Positions 1 through 8,428 of a stretch of 64,000 nucleotides of DNA are shown here, piece by piece. Below the pieces are notes generated by a model. That model had not been told where the DNA came from. It saw nothing but the letters and a program-made list of their open reading frames with translations, and did no database searches. The stretch is from Actinoalloteichus_B caeruleus (lineage in GTDB: Bacteria > Actinomycetota > Actinomycetes > Mycobacteriales > Pseudonocardiaceae), in the NCBI RefSeq assembly GCF_000718005.1, contig NZ_JODV01000002.1; one strand, 5' to 3'. How positions within the stretch are numbered: the first letter of the stretch is position 1; every line of letters begins with the position of its first letter. The translations under genes and the position numbers were made by a program.

Positions 1-1082
1 CAGCCGTCGGGGAGCCTGCCGGCGGTCAGCCGGTCGAACAGCTCCGCGCGGTCGGGGTTGGCCTTGGCCCAGGCGTCGAAGGACTTCCGCCACTCGGCGT
101 GGGCGGCGGCACCCCGCTCCACCGCGAGTCGGCCGTGGGCGAGCACCTCGTCCTCGACCTGGAAGTTCTTCGCCGGGTCGAAGCCGAGGATCTCCTTGGT
201 CCTGGCGACCTCCTCCTCGCCCAGCGCCGCGCCGTGGGCTTTCCCGGTGTTGCGCTTGGTCGGCGCGGGGTGACCGATGACGGTGCGCAGGACGATCAGC
301 GTCGGCCGCGCCGTCTCCGCCTTCGCCTCGGCCAGCGCCGCCTCGATCGCCACCACGTCCTCACCGCCGTCGACCCGCAGGACGTGCCAGCCGTAGGCCT
401 CGTAGCGCTTGGCCGTGTCCTCGGACAACGCGATGTTCGTGTCGTCCTCGATCGAGATCTCGTTGGCGTCGTAGATCACCGTCAGGTTGCCCAGCTGCTG
501 GTGACCGGCCAGCGAGGAGGCCTCGGCGGTGACGCCCTCCTCGATGTCGCCGTCGGAGGCGATCACGTAGATGTGGTGGTCGAACGGGCTCTCACCGAGC
601 GGGGTGTCCGGGTCGAACAGGCCGCGCTCCCGGCGGGCGGCCATCGCCATCCCGACCGCGGAGGCCAGCCCCTGCCCGAGCGGGCCCGTGGTGATCTCCA
701 CCCCGGGGGAGTGCTTGTACTCCGGGTGACCGGGGGTCCTGGAACCCCACTGGCGCAGCTGCCGGATGTCCTCCAGTTCCAGGCCGTACCCGGCCAGGAA
801 CAGCTGGAGGTAGAGGGTGAGGCTGCTGTGGCCGGCGGACAGGACGAAGCGGTCGCGTCCCGCCCAGTCCGCGTCACTCGGGTCGTGGCGCATGACGCGC
901 TGGAACAGCGTGTAGGCGACGGGCGCGAGGCTCATCGCCGTGCCGGGGTGGCCGTTGCCCTTGTGCTGGACCGCGTCGGCGGCGAGCACCCGCAGGGTGT
1001 CCACGGCGCGGGTGTCCAGCGCCGTCCAGTCGGCGGGCAGGTTCGGTGTGATCAGCTGGTTGAGGTCCTCAGTGACGGACAC
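1..1082 (-). CDS. tkt: Transketolase, N-terminal part (gene runs off the window)
   Basis: Transfers two-carbon ketol units in the non-oxidative pentose phosphate pathway, using thiamine diphosphate (TPP) and a divalent metal in the cytoplasm. About 360 residues are visible, roughly the first half of a ~700-residue enzyme. They hold the whole N-terminal TPP domain: the KGNGHPG segment near residue 30, the SAGH and GPLGQG stretches, and the metal-binding GDIEEG motif. The GTG start is preceded by GGAG eight bases upstream; no in-frame ATG competes before a stop. The gene is divergent from ctaB, the usual actinobacterial arrangement, and a TAGGCT -10 box lies about 95 bases upstream. Nothing looks broken; the 3' half is simply outside the window. 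Confidence 0.96.
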   Translation of the reverse strand, partial: MSVTEDLNQLITPNLPADWTALDTRAVDTLRVLAADAVQHKGNGHPGTAMSLAPVAYTLFQRVMRHDPSDADWAGRDRFVLSAGHSSLTLYLQLFLAGYGLELEDIRQLRQWGSRTPGHPEYKHSPGVEITTGPLGQGLASAVGMAMAARRERGLFDPDTPLGESPFDHHIYVIASDGDIEEGVTAEASSLAGHQQLGNLTVIYDANEISIEDDTNIALSEDTAKRYEAYGWHVLRVDGGEDVVAIEAALAEAKAETARPTLIVLRTVIGHPAPTKRNTGKAHGAALGEEEVARTKEILGFDPAKNFQVEDEVLAHGRLAVERGAAAHAEWRKSFDAWAKANPDRAELFDRLTAGRLPDG

Positions 1083-1440
1083 GGACAGTGCTCCCCATTT
1101 CCTTCGGTGCGGCCTGCCGGACGGCGCTCCGTTGCACCCTCGGGCCGGACACGCTGTCGTCCCTGGTCCGGCCGCCAGCCTAATAGCGGCTTTTGATCTC
1201 GGTGATCTCGCAGCCCGTCGCGTCACGGGTGCCCGGCGGGCGCTCCACTCACACGTAGTGCGGCGGTCACCCTCGTCGCGGAATCCGCTACCGGCTGTCA
1301 CCGGAACGCTCCAGTCTACGCCCCACCTGCTGGTCCGGTTCCGTAGCGCGGCTACCATTCCGGTGGCCCTGCTGTCCAGGGGTCTGACCCGAACTGACGA
1401 GGAGTCCCATGTCGCCGGGGAGCGCCGCACGGAGCGCGTC
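1083..1440. promoter_or_regulatory. Divergent tkt/ctaB intergenic region
   Basis: This region separates two divergent housekeeping genes and must hold both promoters. On the minus strand TAGGCT at 1182-1177 looks like a -10 box for tkt. On the plus strand TACCAT at 1353-1358 is a candidate -10 for ctaB. Both are read by eye; no convincing -35 hexamer is visible for either. Confidence 0.45.
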
Positions 1441-1444
1441 ATGA
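1409..1444 (+). CDS. Possible 11-residue leader peptide overlapping the ctaB start
   Basis: A short open frame starts with ATG at 1409, four bases after GAGGAG, and ends with a TGA that shares ATGA with the ctaB start codon. This is the layout of translational coupling. The encoded peptide (MSPGSAARSAS) resembles no family I know. It may be chance, because ctaB also has its own GGAG six bases before its ATG. Confidence 0.3.
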   Translation: MSPGSAARSAS

Positions 1445-2373
1445 GCACCGTTGCCACTCCTGTCGCACCCCGATCCCGATCGCTGCGTCAGGTCCTACGC
1501 GCCTATCTGTCCCTGATCAAGCCGCGGGTGGTCGAGCAGCTGCTCATCACCACGATCCCGGCGATGCTGCTCGCCCAACGGGGGGTGCCGTCGCTCTGGC
1601 TGGTCCTGTGCACCCTGGTGGGGGGCACGATGGCCGCCGGCAGCGCCAACGCGCTGAACTGCGTCATCGACGCCGACATCGACTCCGTGATGAAGCGGAC
1701 CAGCAAACGTCCGCTCGTGCGGGACCAGATCTCCCGGACGCACGCGCTGGTGTTCGCCGTGTCCCTCGGCGTGGCCTCGTTCGTCGTGCTCTGGACGACC
1801 ACCAACCTGCTCGCGGCGGTCTTCGCCGTGGCCACCATCCTGTTCTACGTCCTCGTCTACACGATGGTGCTGAAGCGTCGGACGGCCCAGAACATCATCT
1901 GGGGCGGGGCCGCCGGATGCATGCCCGTGGTGATCGGCTGGTCGGCGGTGACGGGGACGATCCACTGGCCCGCCCTGGTGATGTTCGGCGTGATCTTCTT
2001 CTGGACCCCGCCGCACACGTGGGCGCTGGCGATGAAGTACCGCGAGGACTACGAGCGGGCTGGCGTCCCGATGCTGCCGGTGGTGGCGGAGGCCAGCCAC
2101 GTCTCCCGGCAGATCGTCATCTTCAGCTGGGTGATGGTGCTCTGGTCGCTGCTGCTGGTGCCCGCCGCCAGCTGGATCTACCTGCTGCTCGCCGTCCTGG
2201 GCGGTGGCTGGTTCCTGGTCGGCGCCCACCGACTGCACTCCGGTGTGCTCCGGGGGGAGGAGGTGCGGCCGATGCGGCTGTTCCACCTGTCCAACAGCTA
2301 CCTGATGGCGGTGTTCGTGGGCCTGGCCGTCGACTCCGTCATCGGCTGGCCGGTCTTCGGCTGGCCGTTCTGA
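1441..2373 (+). CDS. ctaB: Protoheme IX farnesyltransferase (heme o synthase)
   Basis: Integral membrane prenyltransferase of the UbiA superfamily that adds a farnesyl group to heme b to give heme o, needed for aa3-type cytochrome oxidase. The 310-residue protein has the normal length and about eight to nine hydrophobic segments. The diagnostic motif is at roughly residues 70-93: NALNCVIDADIDSVMKRT, then KRPL. A second polar patch, around residue 195, is the DYERAGVPMLP stretch. The ATG at 1441 is chosen because GGAG lies six bases upstream and the product then starts at the family's usual point; longer in-frame starts reach back into the promoter. It sits divergently from tkt, as in other actinomycetes. 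Confidence 0.96.
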   Translation: MSTVATPVAPRSRSLRQVLRAYLSLIKPRVVEQLLITTIPAMLLAQRGVPSLWLVLCTLVGGTMAAGSANALNCVIDADIDSVMKRTSKRPLVRDQISRTHALVFAVSLGVASFVVLWTTTNLLAAVFAVATILFYVLVYTMVLKRRTAQNIIWGGAAGCMPVVIGWSAVTGTIHWPALVMFGVIFFWTPPHTWALAMKYREDYERAGVPMLPVVAEASHVSRQIVIFSWVMVLWSLLLVPAASWIYLLLAVLGGGWFLVGAHRLHSGVLRGEEVRPMRLFHLSNSYLMAVFVGLAVDSVIGWPVFGWPF

Positions 2374-2712
2374 CCGAGGCTCGTCGACCTGACCGGTGGC
2401 CCGCCGGCGCCGCCTCCGCCCGGGCGGCGCCGGTCGGGTCGCGTCGCCAGTGCCGGTTCGGGGCCCCGAGCACCCCACAGGCCTCCTGGCGGAGGCGCAC
2501 CACCTCGGTGCGCACCTGGGCACGCGCCGGTGGTGACGTCCGAGGTCCAGCCCGGTGTCGTCGAGTGCCACCAGCACGGCCCGCGTGGCGTCCGGTGCGC
2601 CGCCCAGCGCCCGGCGGATCACCAACGAGTCCTCCGCGTGGTCCTCGTTCCTGTGCCGCACCACCGCCGCGACCACGTCGGCGGTGAAGGGGGTGTCCGC
2701 CGGTGTCGTCAT
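2339..2712 (-). pseudogene. Frameshifted DUF2470 (heme-utilisation type) gene
   Basis: The N-terminal 50 residues from ATG 2712 (GGAGG five bases upstream) are a clear DUF2470 domain: FTADVVAAVVRHRNEDHAED, then LGGAPDATRAVLVALDDTGLDL. After GLDL, near 2545, the frame breaks. The family's next segment (DVTTGA) continues one base over, and its C-terminal helix (QVRTEVVRLRQEACGVLG) a further base over, ending at a TGA at 2339. About 15-20 residues between them also seem missing compared with ~100-residue relatives. I infer a small internal deletion plus a shift. In the unshifted frame no stop occurs for almost the whole length of ctaB antisense, so a ~406-residue hybrid could be made. DUF2470 is linked to heme proteins, so its place beside ctaB fits. 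Confidence 0.65.
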
Positions 2713-3025
2713 CGTGTCCTCCGTGTCGTGCCTACCGGGGCGGGTCGGTGGTGGGCGGGTCGGCAGACCCGACCCGCCGGGCAGCCCAGCCCCGCCACGG
2801 CCCGGTGTGACGGGTTCACCGATCGACACCTACCGTGTTCGGCGGATGGCTCGTTGGGCAGAATGGTGCAACGCGACATCGGGCGAGCGGCGGCCCACAC
2901 GGGCGACGCGGTGTCAGCGGCCCGGCGTTGACGCTCCCCGGTGGGAGGACCCGGCCGCCCGGTGGGTGTGACACCGTCCGCGAGTCACCACGGCCACGTC
3001 TCCGCCACGCTCACAAGGAGAAGAG

Positions 3026-3529
3026 TTGCGCAACTCGTCACGGCACATCACCGGCGCGGTGCTCGGCGTCCTGCTGACACCGGCGATCGGCTGGGGGCTC
3101 GGGTGGGCCTCGGGCGAACTGGTGCGGGCGTTCCGGGTCTTCGACGTCGGCGTCGACCTGCTGCTGCCCAGCCTCGTCATCGTCGCGATCGGCCTCGCGA
3201 TCGCGGTGCTCACGAGCGAGCGGGTCTCACCGGTCGCCGCTCTCGTCCCCGGCGTCGCGTTCCTCGCGGCCGGGCTCCTGTTCATGGTCAGCACCGGCAC
3301 GGCGACCCGCGTCATGGGGTGGCTGGGTTCGGTGTCACCGGCGTTGATCTCACTGGCGTCCTTCGGGTTGCTGTTGCTGTTGGGCACGGTCCTCGTCGCC
3401 TCGGCGCTCATGCCGGGGCGGTGGCGTGAGCCCGGCACGACCGGCCCCGCGGTGGGCGACGGCATCGGCGGCCACCCCGGGGCACCCTTCCCCCGCCCGG
3501 AGGACCGCTCGCCCTGGGGGACGACCTGA
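3026..3529 (+). CDS. Small multi-pass membrane protein of unknown function
   Basis: A 167-residue protein starting with TTG, preceded by AAGGAG at five bases, an ideal ribosome site. It has four hydrophobic stretches, roughly residues 9-30, 45-63, 70-90 and 103-127. These are followed by a polar, proline- and glycine-rich cytoplasmic tail of about 40 residues. I do not recognise the family. It stands alone on the plus strand, about 230 bases before the NodA-like gene, so it could be read together with it, but the gap argues for a separate unit. Confidence 0.75.
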   Translation: MRNSSRHITGAVLGVLLTPAIGWGLGWASGELVRAFRVFDVGVDLLLPSLVIVAIGLAIAVLTSERVSPVAALVPGVAFLAAGLLFMVSTGTATRVMGWLGSVSPALISLASFGLLLLLGTVLVASALMPGRWREPGTTGPAVGDGIGGHPGAPFPRPEDRSPWGTT

Positions 3530-3757
3530 AGGCCGGCCGACGGCGGGCCGGCGGGCGCGGGCGGACCGCTCCCCACCGGGGATGACGGCGCGGCGCGCGC
3601 GGTCCACAGCACCGGGACCGTCGAAACGGGTGGACGGGGGACGCCGAGCTGACGATGATCGGACGGGTCCCGGGCGGTGCCCGCCGTGGCACCGACATGC
3701 TTGCCGGAGCCGGCGTCGACCGCGACGCGGTGGCAGCCCGCCGACGAAGGAGAGCCC

Positions 3758-4321
3758 ATGAGCGTCGAGGAGCCGCACTGGTTCCACCGCTGGGAGGGGG
3801 AACTGGCGCCGCTCGACCACCTGCGGATCGCGGAGCTGCTGTCAGCCGCCTTCGCCAGCACCTCCCACCACTTCCGCGACGCCCGGAGCTGGGCCGGTGC
3901 CCGGCCCGAGCTGCGCCTGGGCGCACGGGTGGGGGAGGCGGTGGTGGCGCACGCGGCCGTGCTGCGCCGGTTCGTGCGCGTGGGGGAGACCGACCAGCTC
4001 GTGGCTGAGGTCGGCCTGGTGGCCGTCCACCCCGACGCCCAGGGGAACGGTCTGGGCGCCCAGCTGTTGGCGAGGGTGGAGGACCGCCTGCGCCTCCTGG
4101 GGGTGCCCTTCGGCCTGCTCAACACCGACCGGACGACGGCCACCTTCTACGCCCGTTCCGGTTGGTCGGTGTTGACCGGGGTCGCGAGCAGGTGGGCCGA
4201 CCCGGACTACCCGTGGCGGCACGCGGACCTCCGCGACCCGCTGCTGGTGCTGCCCGTCGCCGCCCCGCTGACCCGGTGGCCGGGTGGGGACGTCGTGGAC
4301 CGCAACGGCGGCGTGCTCTGA
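3758..4321 (+). CDS. NodA-family N-acyltransferase
   Basis: This 187-residue protein resembles rhizobial NodA (about 196 residues, PF02474), which moves a fatty acyl chain from acyl carrier protein to the free amine of a chitin oligomer. Matching landmarks, in order, are RSWAGARPE near residue 43, VLRRFVRVGETDQLVAEVGL at 68-87, GLGAQLL at 98-104, LGVPFG at 114-119 and the C-terminal DRNG at 181-184. The fold belongs to the GNAT superfamily. ATG 3758 follows AAGGAG and matches the NodA start. A phosphopantetheinyl transferase begins 66 bases later in the same direction, suggesting that the acyl donor is a carrier protein. No nodB- or nodC-like gene is present, so the acceptor is unknown. The family call is firm; the substrate is open. 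Confidence 0.85.
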   Translation: MSVEEPHWFHRWEGELAPLDHLRIAELLSAAFASTSHHFRDARSWAGARPELRLGARVGEAVVAHAAVLRRFVRVGETDQLVAEVGLVAVHPDAQGNGLGAQLLARVEDRLRLLGVPFGLLNTDRTTATFYARSGWSVLTGVASRWADPDYPWRHADLRDPLLVLPVAAPLTRWPGGDVVDRNGGVL

Positions 4322-4387
4322 GCGGACGACAGCACGACCCGAGTCCCGTGCCCGCGTGGCCGGGCCAACCGAACAGGAGGTGGGCGG

Positions 4388-5146
4388 GTGGGCGCACCCG
4401 AGATCGCACCGCTGGACAGCGGTGAGTGCCAGGTGTGGTGGGCGGCCAGGGACGCGGCGGACCCCGGGCTGATCTCCCTGCTCGACGACGCCGAACGCAC
4501 CCGGCACGACCGCTTCCGCCGCGAGGAGGACCGGCAACGTCACCTCGTCGCCCGAGCGCTGTCCCGGATCGTGCTGGGAGCGCACCTCGGCCTGGACCCC
4601 CGCGATGTCCGGTTCCGCTACGAGTGCGCGCACTGCGGTGAGGAGGCGCACGGCAAGCCCGTGCTGACCCCGGACAGCGGGCTGCGGTTCTCGTTGTCCC
4701 ACTCGGGCGAGTCCGTCGTGCTGGCGGTGTGCCGGGGCGGTGAGGTCGGCGTCGACGTGGAGGAGGTGCGGGAGAACCTCGACGTCGACCGGCTGGGCGA
4801 CACCGTGCTGTGCGAGGAGGAGCAGCGCACGGTGGCCGCGCTTCCCGCCGAGCGGCGGCAGGACGCGTTCTTCACCTACTGGACCCGCAAGGAGGCGGTG
4901 CTCAAGGCGGTGGGCCTCGGGCTGGCGTTGCCGATGCGGTCCGTGCTGCTCTCCGGCCCCGACGAGGCGCCCGCGATGGTGGACTGGCGCTCGGAGCGGC
5001 CGCCTCCCGAGGCGCTGCGGCTCTACGAGCTCGCTGCTCCGGCCGGCCACCTGGCCAGCCTCGCCGTGCTGGACGCCCGCCCGCTGCGGATCCGGGAGCT
5101 GCCCGGCGACCCGCTGTTGGCGGGCGCGCCGGAACCACTGCGCTGA
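4388..5146 (+). CDS. 4'-phosphopantetheinyl transferase, Sfp type
   Basis: Loads the phosphopantetheine arm of CoA onto carrier-protein domains of peptide synthetases, polyketide synthases or stand-alone acyl carriers. The 252-residue length is typical of the Sfp/Gsp group. Visible motifs are FSLSHSGE (101-108), the metal-binding GVDVEE (121-126) and WTRKEAVLKA (165-174). The GTG start sits seven bases after AGGAGG. It is probably co-transcribed with the NodA-like gene upstream, and a strong hairpin follows within 20 bases of its stop. Two Cys-x-x-Cys-like residues (YECAHCGE, near 80) are common in actinobacterial members. Confidence 0.93.
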   Translation: MGAPEIAPLDSGECQVWWAARDAADPGLISLLDDAERTRHDRFRREEDRQRHLVARALSRIVLGAHLGLDPRDVRFRYECAHCGEEAHGKPVLTPDSGLRFSLSHSGESVVLAVCRGGEVGVDVEEVRENLDVDRLGDTVLCEEEQRTVAALPAERRQDAFFTYWTRKEAVLKAVGLGLALPMRSVLLSGPDEAPAMVDWRSERPPPEALRLYELAAPAGHLASLAVLDARPLRIRELPGDPLLAGAPEPLR

Positions 5147-5164
5147 CCCCACCCAGCGGCGCGA

Positions 5165-5195
5165 CCGCCGGCCGCCACCTCAGGGCGGCCGGCGG
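5165..5195 (+). terminator. Hairpin after the phosphopantetheinyl transferase gene
   Basis: Twelve-base perfect arms (CCGCCGGCCGCC and its complement) with a seven-base loop start 19 bases after the stop codon. There is no T tract, which is usual for actinomycete terminators. Confidence 0.7.
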
Positions 5196-5758
5196 CCGGG
5201 CGGGACACGGTGTGCCGAGCGCCACAACCGGAGGCCCCGATCCGGACGAGCTCCGCCGGGAGGCGCCCTGACCTGGCACAACGCCCCAGTCCACTCGGAG
5301 TGGACCCGCCGGTCCGGCACGCGCGTCCCCGATCACGGCGGCGCGCCCGACGTCACCGAGGGTGACTGATGGCGTCGAGTCGCCTACGTTCTCGCACGGA
5401 ACGAGGACGAGGCGGATGAGTCATGGACGGGACCGGGCGGCGGTGGTCCCCAACCGTCGGGCTCGCGCCCGCTGCCCCGCCCGTCCACATCGTCCCTGGT
5501 CGGCGCGCTGTGCAGTGGGTGGTTCCTGGCGGCGCCGCCGGTCGGCGGCGGTGGTGGACGTCACCGGGTCGGTACGCCGCCGGGGCCGGCGGTGGCCGGC
5601 ACGCGGTCACGATGATGGGGTGGCCGCGTCGGGCGGAGACCGCGTGCACGCTCGCGAAGTGGGAGCAATAACGTGACCAGTGGACACGACGCGTCCCCGG
5701 AATGGGGAAGCGCAGGGCACACGAGTGGGGCAAGGACCCGGCGGACTCGGGGGCGGCA
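5196..5758. other. Gene-free stretch before the isochorismate synthase
   Basis: About 560 bases without a gene I can support on either strand. Open frames here have no family resemblance and poor start sites. I looked for an iron box of the TTAGGTTAGG type, expected for a siderophore gene, and saw none. Confidence 0.5.
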
Positions 5759-6973
5759 ATGGTGATGGCGGACCACGCGACAACCGATCAGGGCAGTGAA
5801 CCTGACCTGCTCGGGGAGTACCGAGCGGGTTCCTCGTTCTTTCTCACCGCACCCAGGCACAGCATGCTCGCCAGTGGGGCGGGCGACGTCCTGCCGGTGG
5901 AGAGCACCGCGGCCACTCCGGCCGCGTTGGCCGGTGAGGTCGACGACGCGCTCGGTCGGTGGGGCGGTACCCAACGGGTCACCGCGGGCGGCCCGGCGGT
6001 CGTGGTCGGCGCCGTCCCGTTCTCCCCCACCAGCCCCCCGCACCTGGTGCTCCCCGCCCAGGTCCGGTGGAGCGGACCGGCGCGCTCGGGCTGGCGCTCG
6101 GTACCGCCGGTGTCCTCCCACGGCTGGAGCGTCCGGCCGGATCCTCCCGCCGACCGGTACCTGGCGGGCGTCAGCAAGGCCCTGGAGGCCTTCGACGCCG
6201 GTGAGTTGGAGAAGGTCGTCCTCGCGAGGACCTTGCGGTTGACAGCCGGGGAACCGGTCGCCGTCGCCCGGCTGCTCGCGCACCTGGCCCACCGTGACCC
6301 CACCGGGTACACCTTCGCCGTCGACCTCCCACCCGAGGGGAGCCGGACGCGCACCCTGCTCGGCACCAGCCCGGAGCTGCTGGTCCGGCGGTCCGGGACC
6401 CGGGTGCTGTCCAACCCGTTGGCCGGGTCAGCCGCCCGCAGCCCGGACCCGGTCGAGGACCGGCGCCGGGCCGCCGCCCTGTTGGCCTCGGAGAAGGACC
6501 GGCACGAGCACGCGCTCGTCGTGGACGCGGTGGCGGAGCGCCTCCGCCCCCACTGCCGCGAGCTGGAGGTGCCGTCCGAACCCTCGCTCGTGACCACGGC
6601 GACGATGTGGCACCTCTCCACCCGGGTGGCGGGTGTCCTGGACGATCCCGCTCCCTCCGCGCTGGAACTCGCCGCGGCCCTCCACCCCACGCCAGCCGTC
6701 TGCGGCACGCCGACGGAGACCGCCAGGAGGGCGATCGAGGACATCGAGCCGTTCGACCGGGGGTTCTACACCGGGACACTGGGGTGGTGCGACGCCAACG
6801 GCGACGGCGAGTGGGTGGTCGCGATCCGCTGCGCCGAGGTCGCGGGCGAGTCGATCCGGCTCTATGCCGGCGGCGGCATCGTCCCGGGATCTGACCCGCA
6901 CGGCGAACTCGCGGAGAGCTCGGCGAAGTTCCGCACCCTGCTGCTGGCGATGGGGCTGGACCAGGAGCTCTGA
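5759..6973 (+). CDS. Isochorismate synthase (DhbC/EntC/MenF type)
   Basis: Converts chorismate to isochorismate, the first step to 2,3-dihydroxybenzoate or salicylate siderophores, or to menaquinone. The 404-residue protein has the chorismate-binding C-terminal half in full: ELEKVVLARTL, LLGTSPELLV, the NPLAGSAAR stretch, HPTPAVCGTP and IEPFDRGFYTGTLGW, then the closing Y-AGGGIVPGSDP and E-S-KF motifs. This is the DhbC/EntC pattern rather than anthranilate synthase. ATG 5759 is tentative; ATG 5765 (two codons on) and a longer start at 5702 also fit, and none has a strong ribosome site. No dihydroxybenzoate ligase or dehydrogenase lies nearby, so the end product cannot be told from the window. 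Confidence 0.88.
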   Translation: MVMADHATTDQGSEPDLLGEYRAGSSFFLTAPRHSMLASGAGDVLPVESTAATPAALAGEVDDALGRWGGTQRVTAGGPAVVVGAVPFSPTSPPHLVLPAQVRWSGPARSGWRSVPPVSSHGWSVRPDPPADRYLAGVSKALEAFDAGELEKVVLARTLRLTAGEPVAVARLLAHLAHRDPTGYTFAVDLPPEGSRTRTLLGTSPELLVRRSGTRVLSNPLAGSAARSPDPVEDRRRAAALLASEKDRHEHALVVDAVAERLRPHCRELEVPSEPSLVTTATMWHLSTRVAGVLDDPAPSALELAAALHPTPAVCGTPTETARRAIEDIEPFDRGFYTGTLGWCDANGDGEWVVAIRCAEVAGESIRLYAGGGIVPGSDPHGELAESSAKFRTLLLAMGLDQEL

Positions 6974-7007
6974 CGCGCCCCGCCGGGGGCGGCCGCACTC
7001 GAGGAGC

Positions 7008-8252
7008 TCACGCCCGGCCGGCCGCGACCTCCGCCAGGTAGCCACGGGCCAGGTCCTCGTGGAAGAGCCACTCGTCGAAGCTCGACGCGTCGTTGATGCC
7101 CAGCGCGAAGCGGTCCGCGATGCGCGGGTACGCCCCGATGGCGCCGAACACCTCCATCAGGTGCGCTGGCGGCGGTTGGCGGAGCATCATGTTCGTCAGC
7201 GTGGTCGCGTGGCGCGCGTAGTCCCAGTAGGCCTCGAACGTGTCGCGCATGAACTCGGCGTCGTAGGGCCGGTCGCCGTGGTCCAGGATCGCGCGCAGGT
7301 AGACCGCGGCGCACCGCGCGGCGTTGTTCGACCCCTGGCCGGAGATCGGGTCGTTGACCACCACCGCGTCGGCCATCCCCAGCACCAGGCCGCCGCCCGG
7401 CAGCCGGCCGACCGGGTGCCGGACCTCCGGGCTCACCGCGCCGGTCAGGACGCCCCTGTCGTCGGTGAGCTCGACGTCGCCGCAGCGTTCGTACTCCCAC
7501 GGGAAGTGCTCCCGCATGAGCTCCAACGCCCTGTCCAGGTGCGCCTGGGGCCCCCGCACATCGGAGAAGGCGTCGAGCGGCCCACCCGGCACCGCCTCGT
7601 ACAGGATGATCTCGCAGGGCCCGCTCGTGGTCAGGGACGGCATGGTGAGCATCTCGCCGCCGCCCGGCGCGATGTTGAAGCGGAGCGCGTCGACGTCCGG
7701 GTGCTCGGGTCGCCGGGTCATGCCGTGGACGTAGGTGACCGACAGGGCCCGTTGCGGAGCCGAGTACACCGACCGGGTCGGGTCCCGGTCGAAGAGCCGC
7801 ACCAGGTCACCCTTGCCGGCCGCCACGATCACCAGGTCGTAGAGCCGCGCGAAACCGTCGAGGTCGGAGAGGGTCACCGAGTGGATGACGACCCTGCCGC
7901 CGGCGTTCTCGAACTCCTCCAACCAGCGGGGCATCTTCAACCGCTGGTCCACCGAGTGGGCGTGCCCGGGCAGGGAGCCGAACCAGTTGACCGCGCGGGA
8001 GCCGTCGGGCCCGGCCACGGACATCCCGAAGCCGCCCGTGTCGGGAGTCTCCTCCTCCCACAGGTGCAGCCCGTAAGCACGTTCGTGCTCCAGGGACGGG
8101 TGGAACATGAGCTGCGTCGACATGACCCGCCCGCCCTGGATCTCCTCCGCCGTGCGGGCGGACATGATCGTGACCTCGTAGTCGTGGCGCAACAGGCTCA
8201 GGCCCAGCTGTAACCCGGACTGCCCGCTGCCCACGATCAGAATCCTGCGCAT
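7008..8252 (-). CDS. StyA-like styrene/indole monooxygenase, oxygenase component
   Basis: FAD-dependent oxygenase of the two-component styrene monooxygenase group, which epoxidises alkenes such as styrene or indole using reduced flavin supplied by a partner reductase. At 414 residues it matches StyA (about 415). The flavin fold opens with GSGQSG at residues 8-13. The later LVIVAAGKGD, SAPQRALSVTYVHG and MADAVVVNDPISGQGSNNA stretches line up with StyA. AGGAGGAGGAG lies just before the ATG. It converges on the isochorismate synthase with a 34-base gap. No StyB-type reductase is present in the window, so the reductant is unknown, as is the natural substrate. Confidence 0.87.
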   Translation of the reverse strand: MRRILIVGSGQSGLQLGLSLLRHDYEVTIMSARTAEEIQGGRVMSTQLMFHPSLEHERAYGLHLWEEETPDTGGFGMSVAGPDGSRAVNWFGSLPGHAHSVDQRLKMPRWLEEFENAGGRVVIHSVTLSDLDGFARLYDLVIVAAGKGDLVRLFDRDPTRSVYSAPQRALSVTYVHGMTRRPEHPDVDALRFNIAPGGGEMLTMPSLTTSGPCEIILYEAVPGGPLDAFSDVRGPQAHLDRALELMREHFPWEYERCGDVELTDDRGVLTGAVSPEVRHPVGRLPGGGLVLGMADAVVVNDPISGQGSNNAARCAAVYLRAILDHGDRPYDAEFMRDTFEAYWDYARHATTLTNMMLRQPPPAHLMEVFGAIGAYPRIADRFALGINDASSFDEWLFHEDLARGYLAEVAAGRA

Positions 8253-8428
8253 CCGTTCTCCTCCTCCTGCCCGACCGGGTTGGCGCGGCCACCCTCACCG
8301 GCACCGCGCGCGGAGCGGGTCGCCGTCGGCGTTCCCGCATTCCTCGTCCCGATGGGCGGCCAGCTCGGTGGCGGGGCCACGGTCACCTCGCACTGGCTGT
8401 CACGTCCTGGGAACGCGGCCCCGGAGAA

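Noticed and set aside
5196..5758. Iron-regulator box upstream of the isochorismate synthase
   Set aside because: No TTAGGTTAGGCTAACCTAA-like sequence is present, so iron control is not supported by the DNA.
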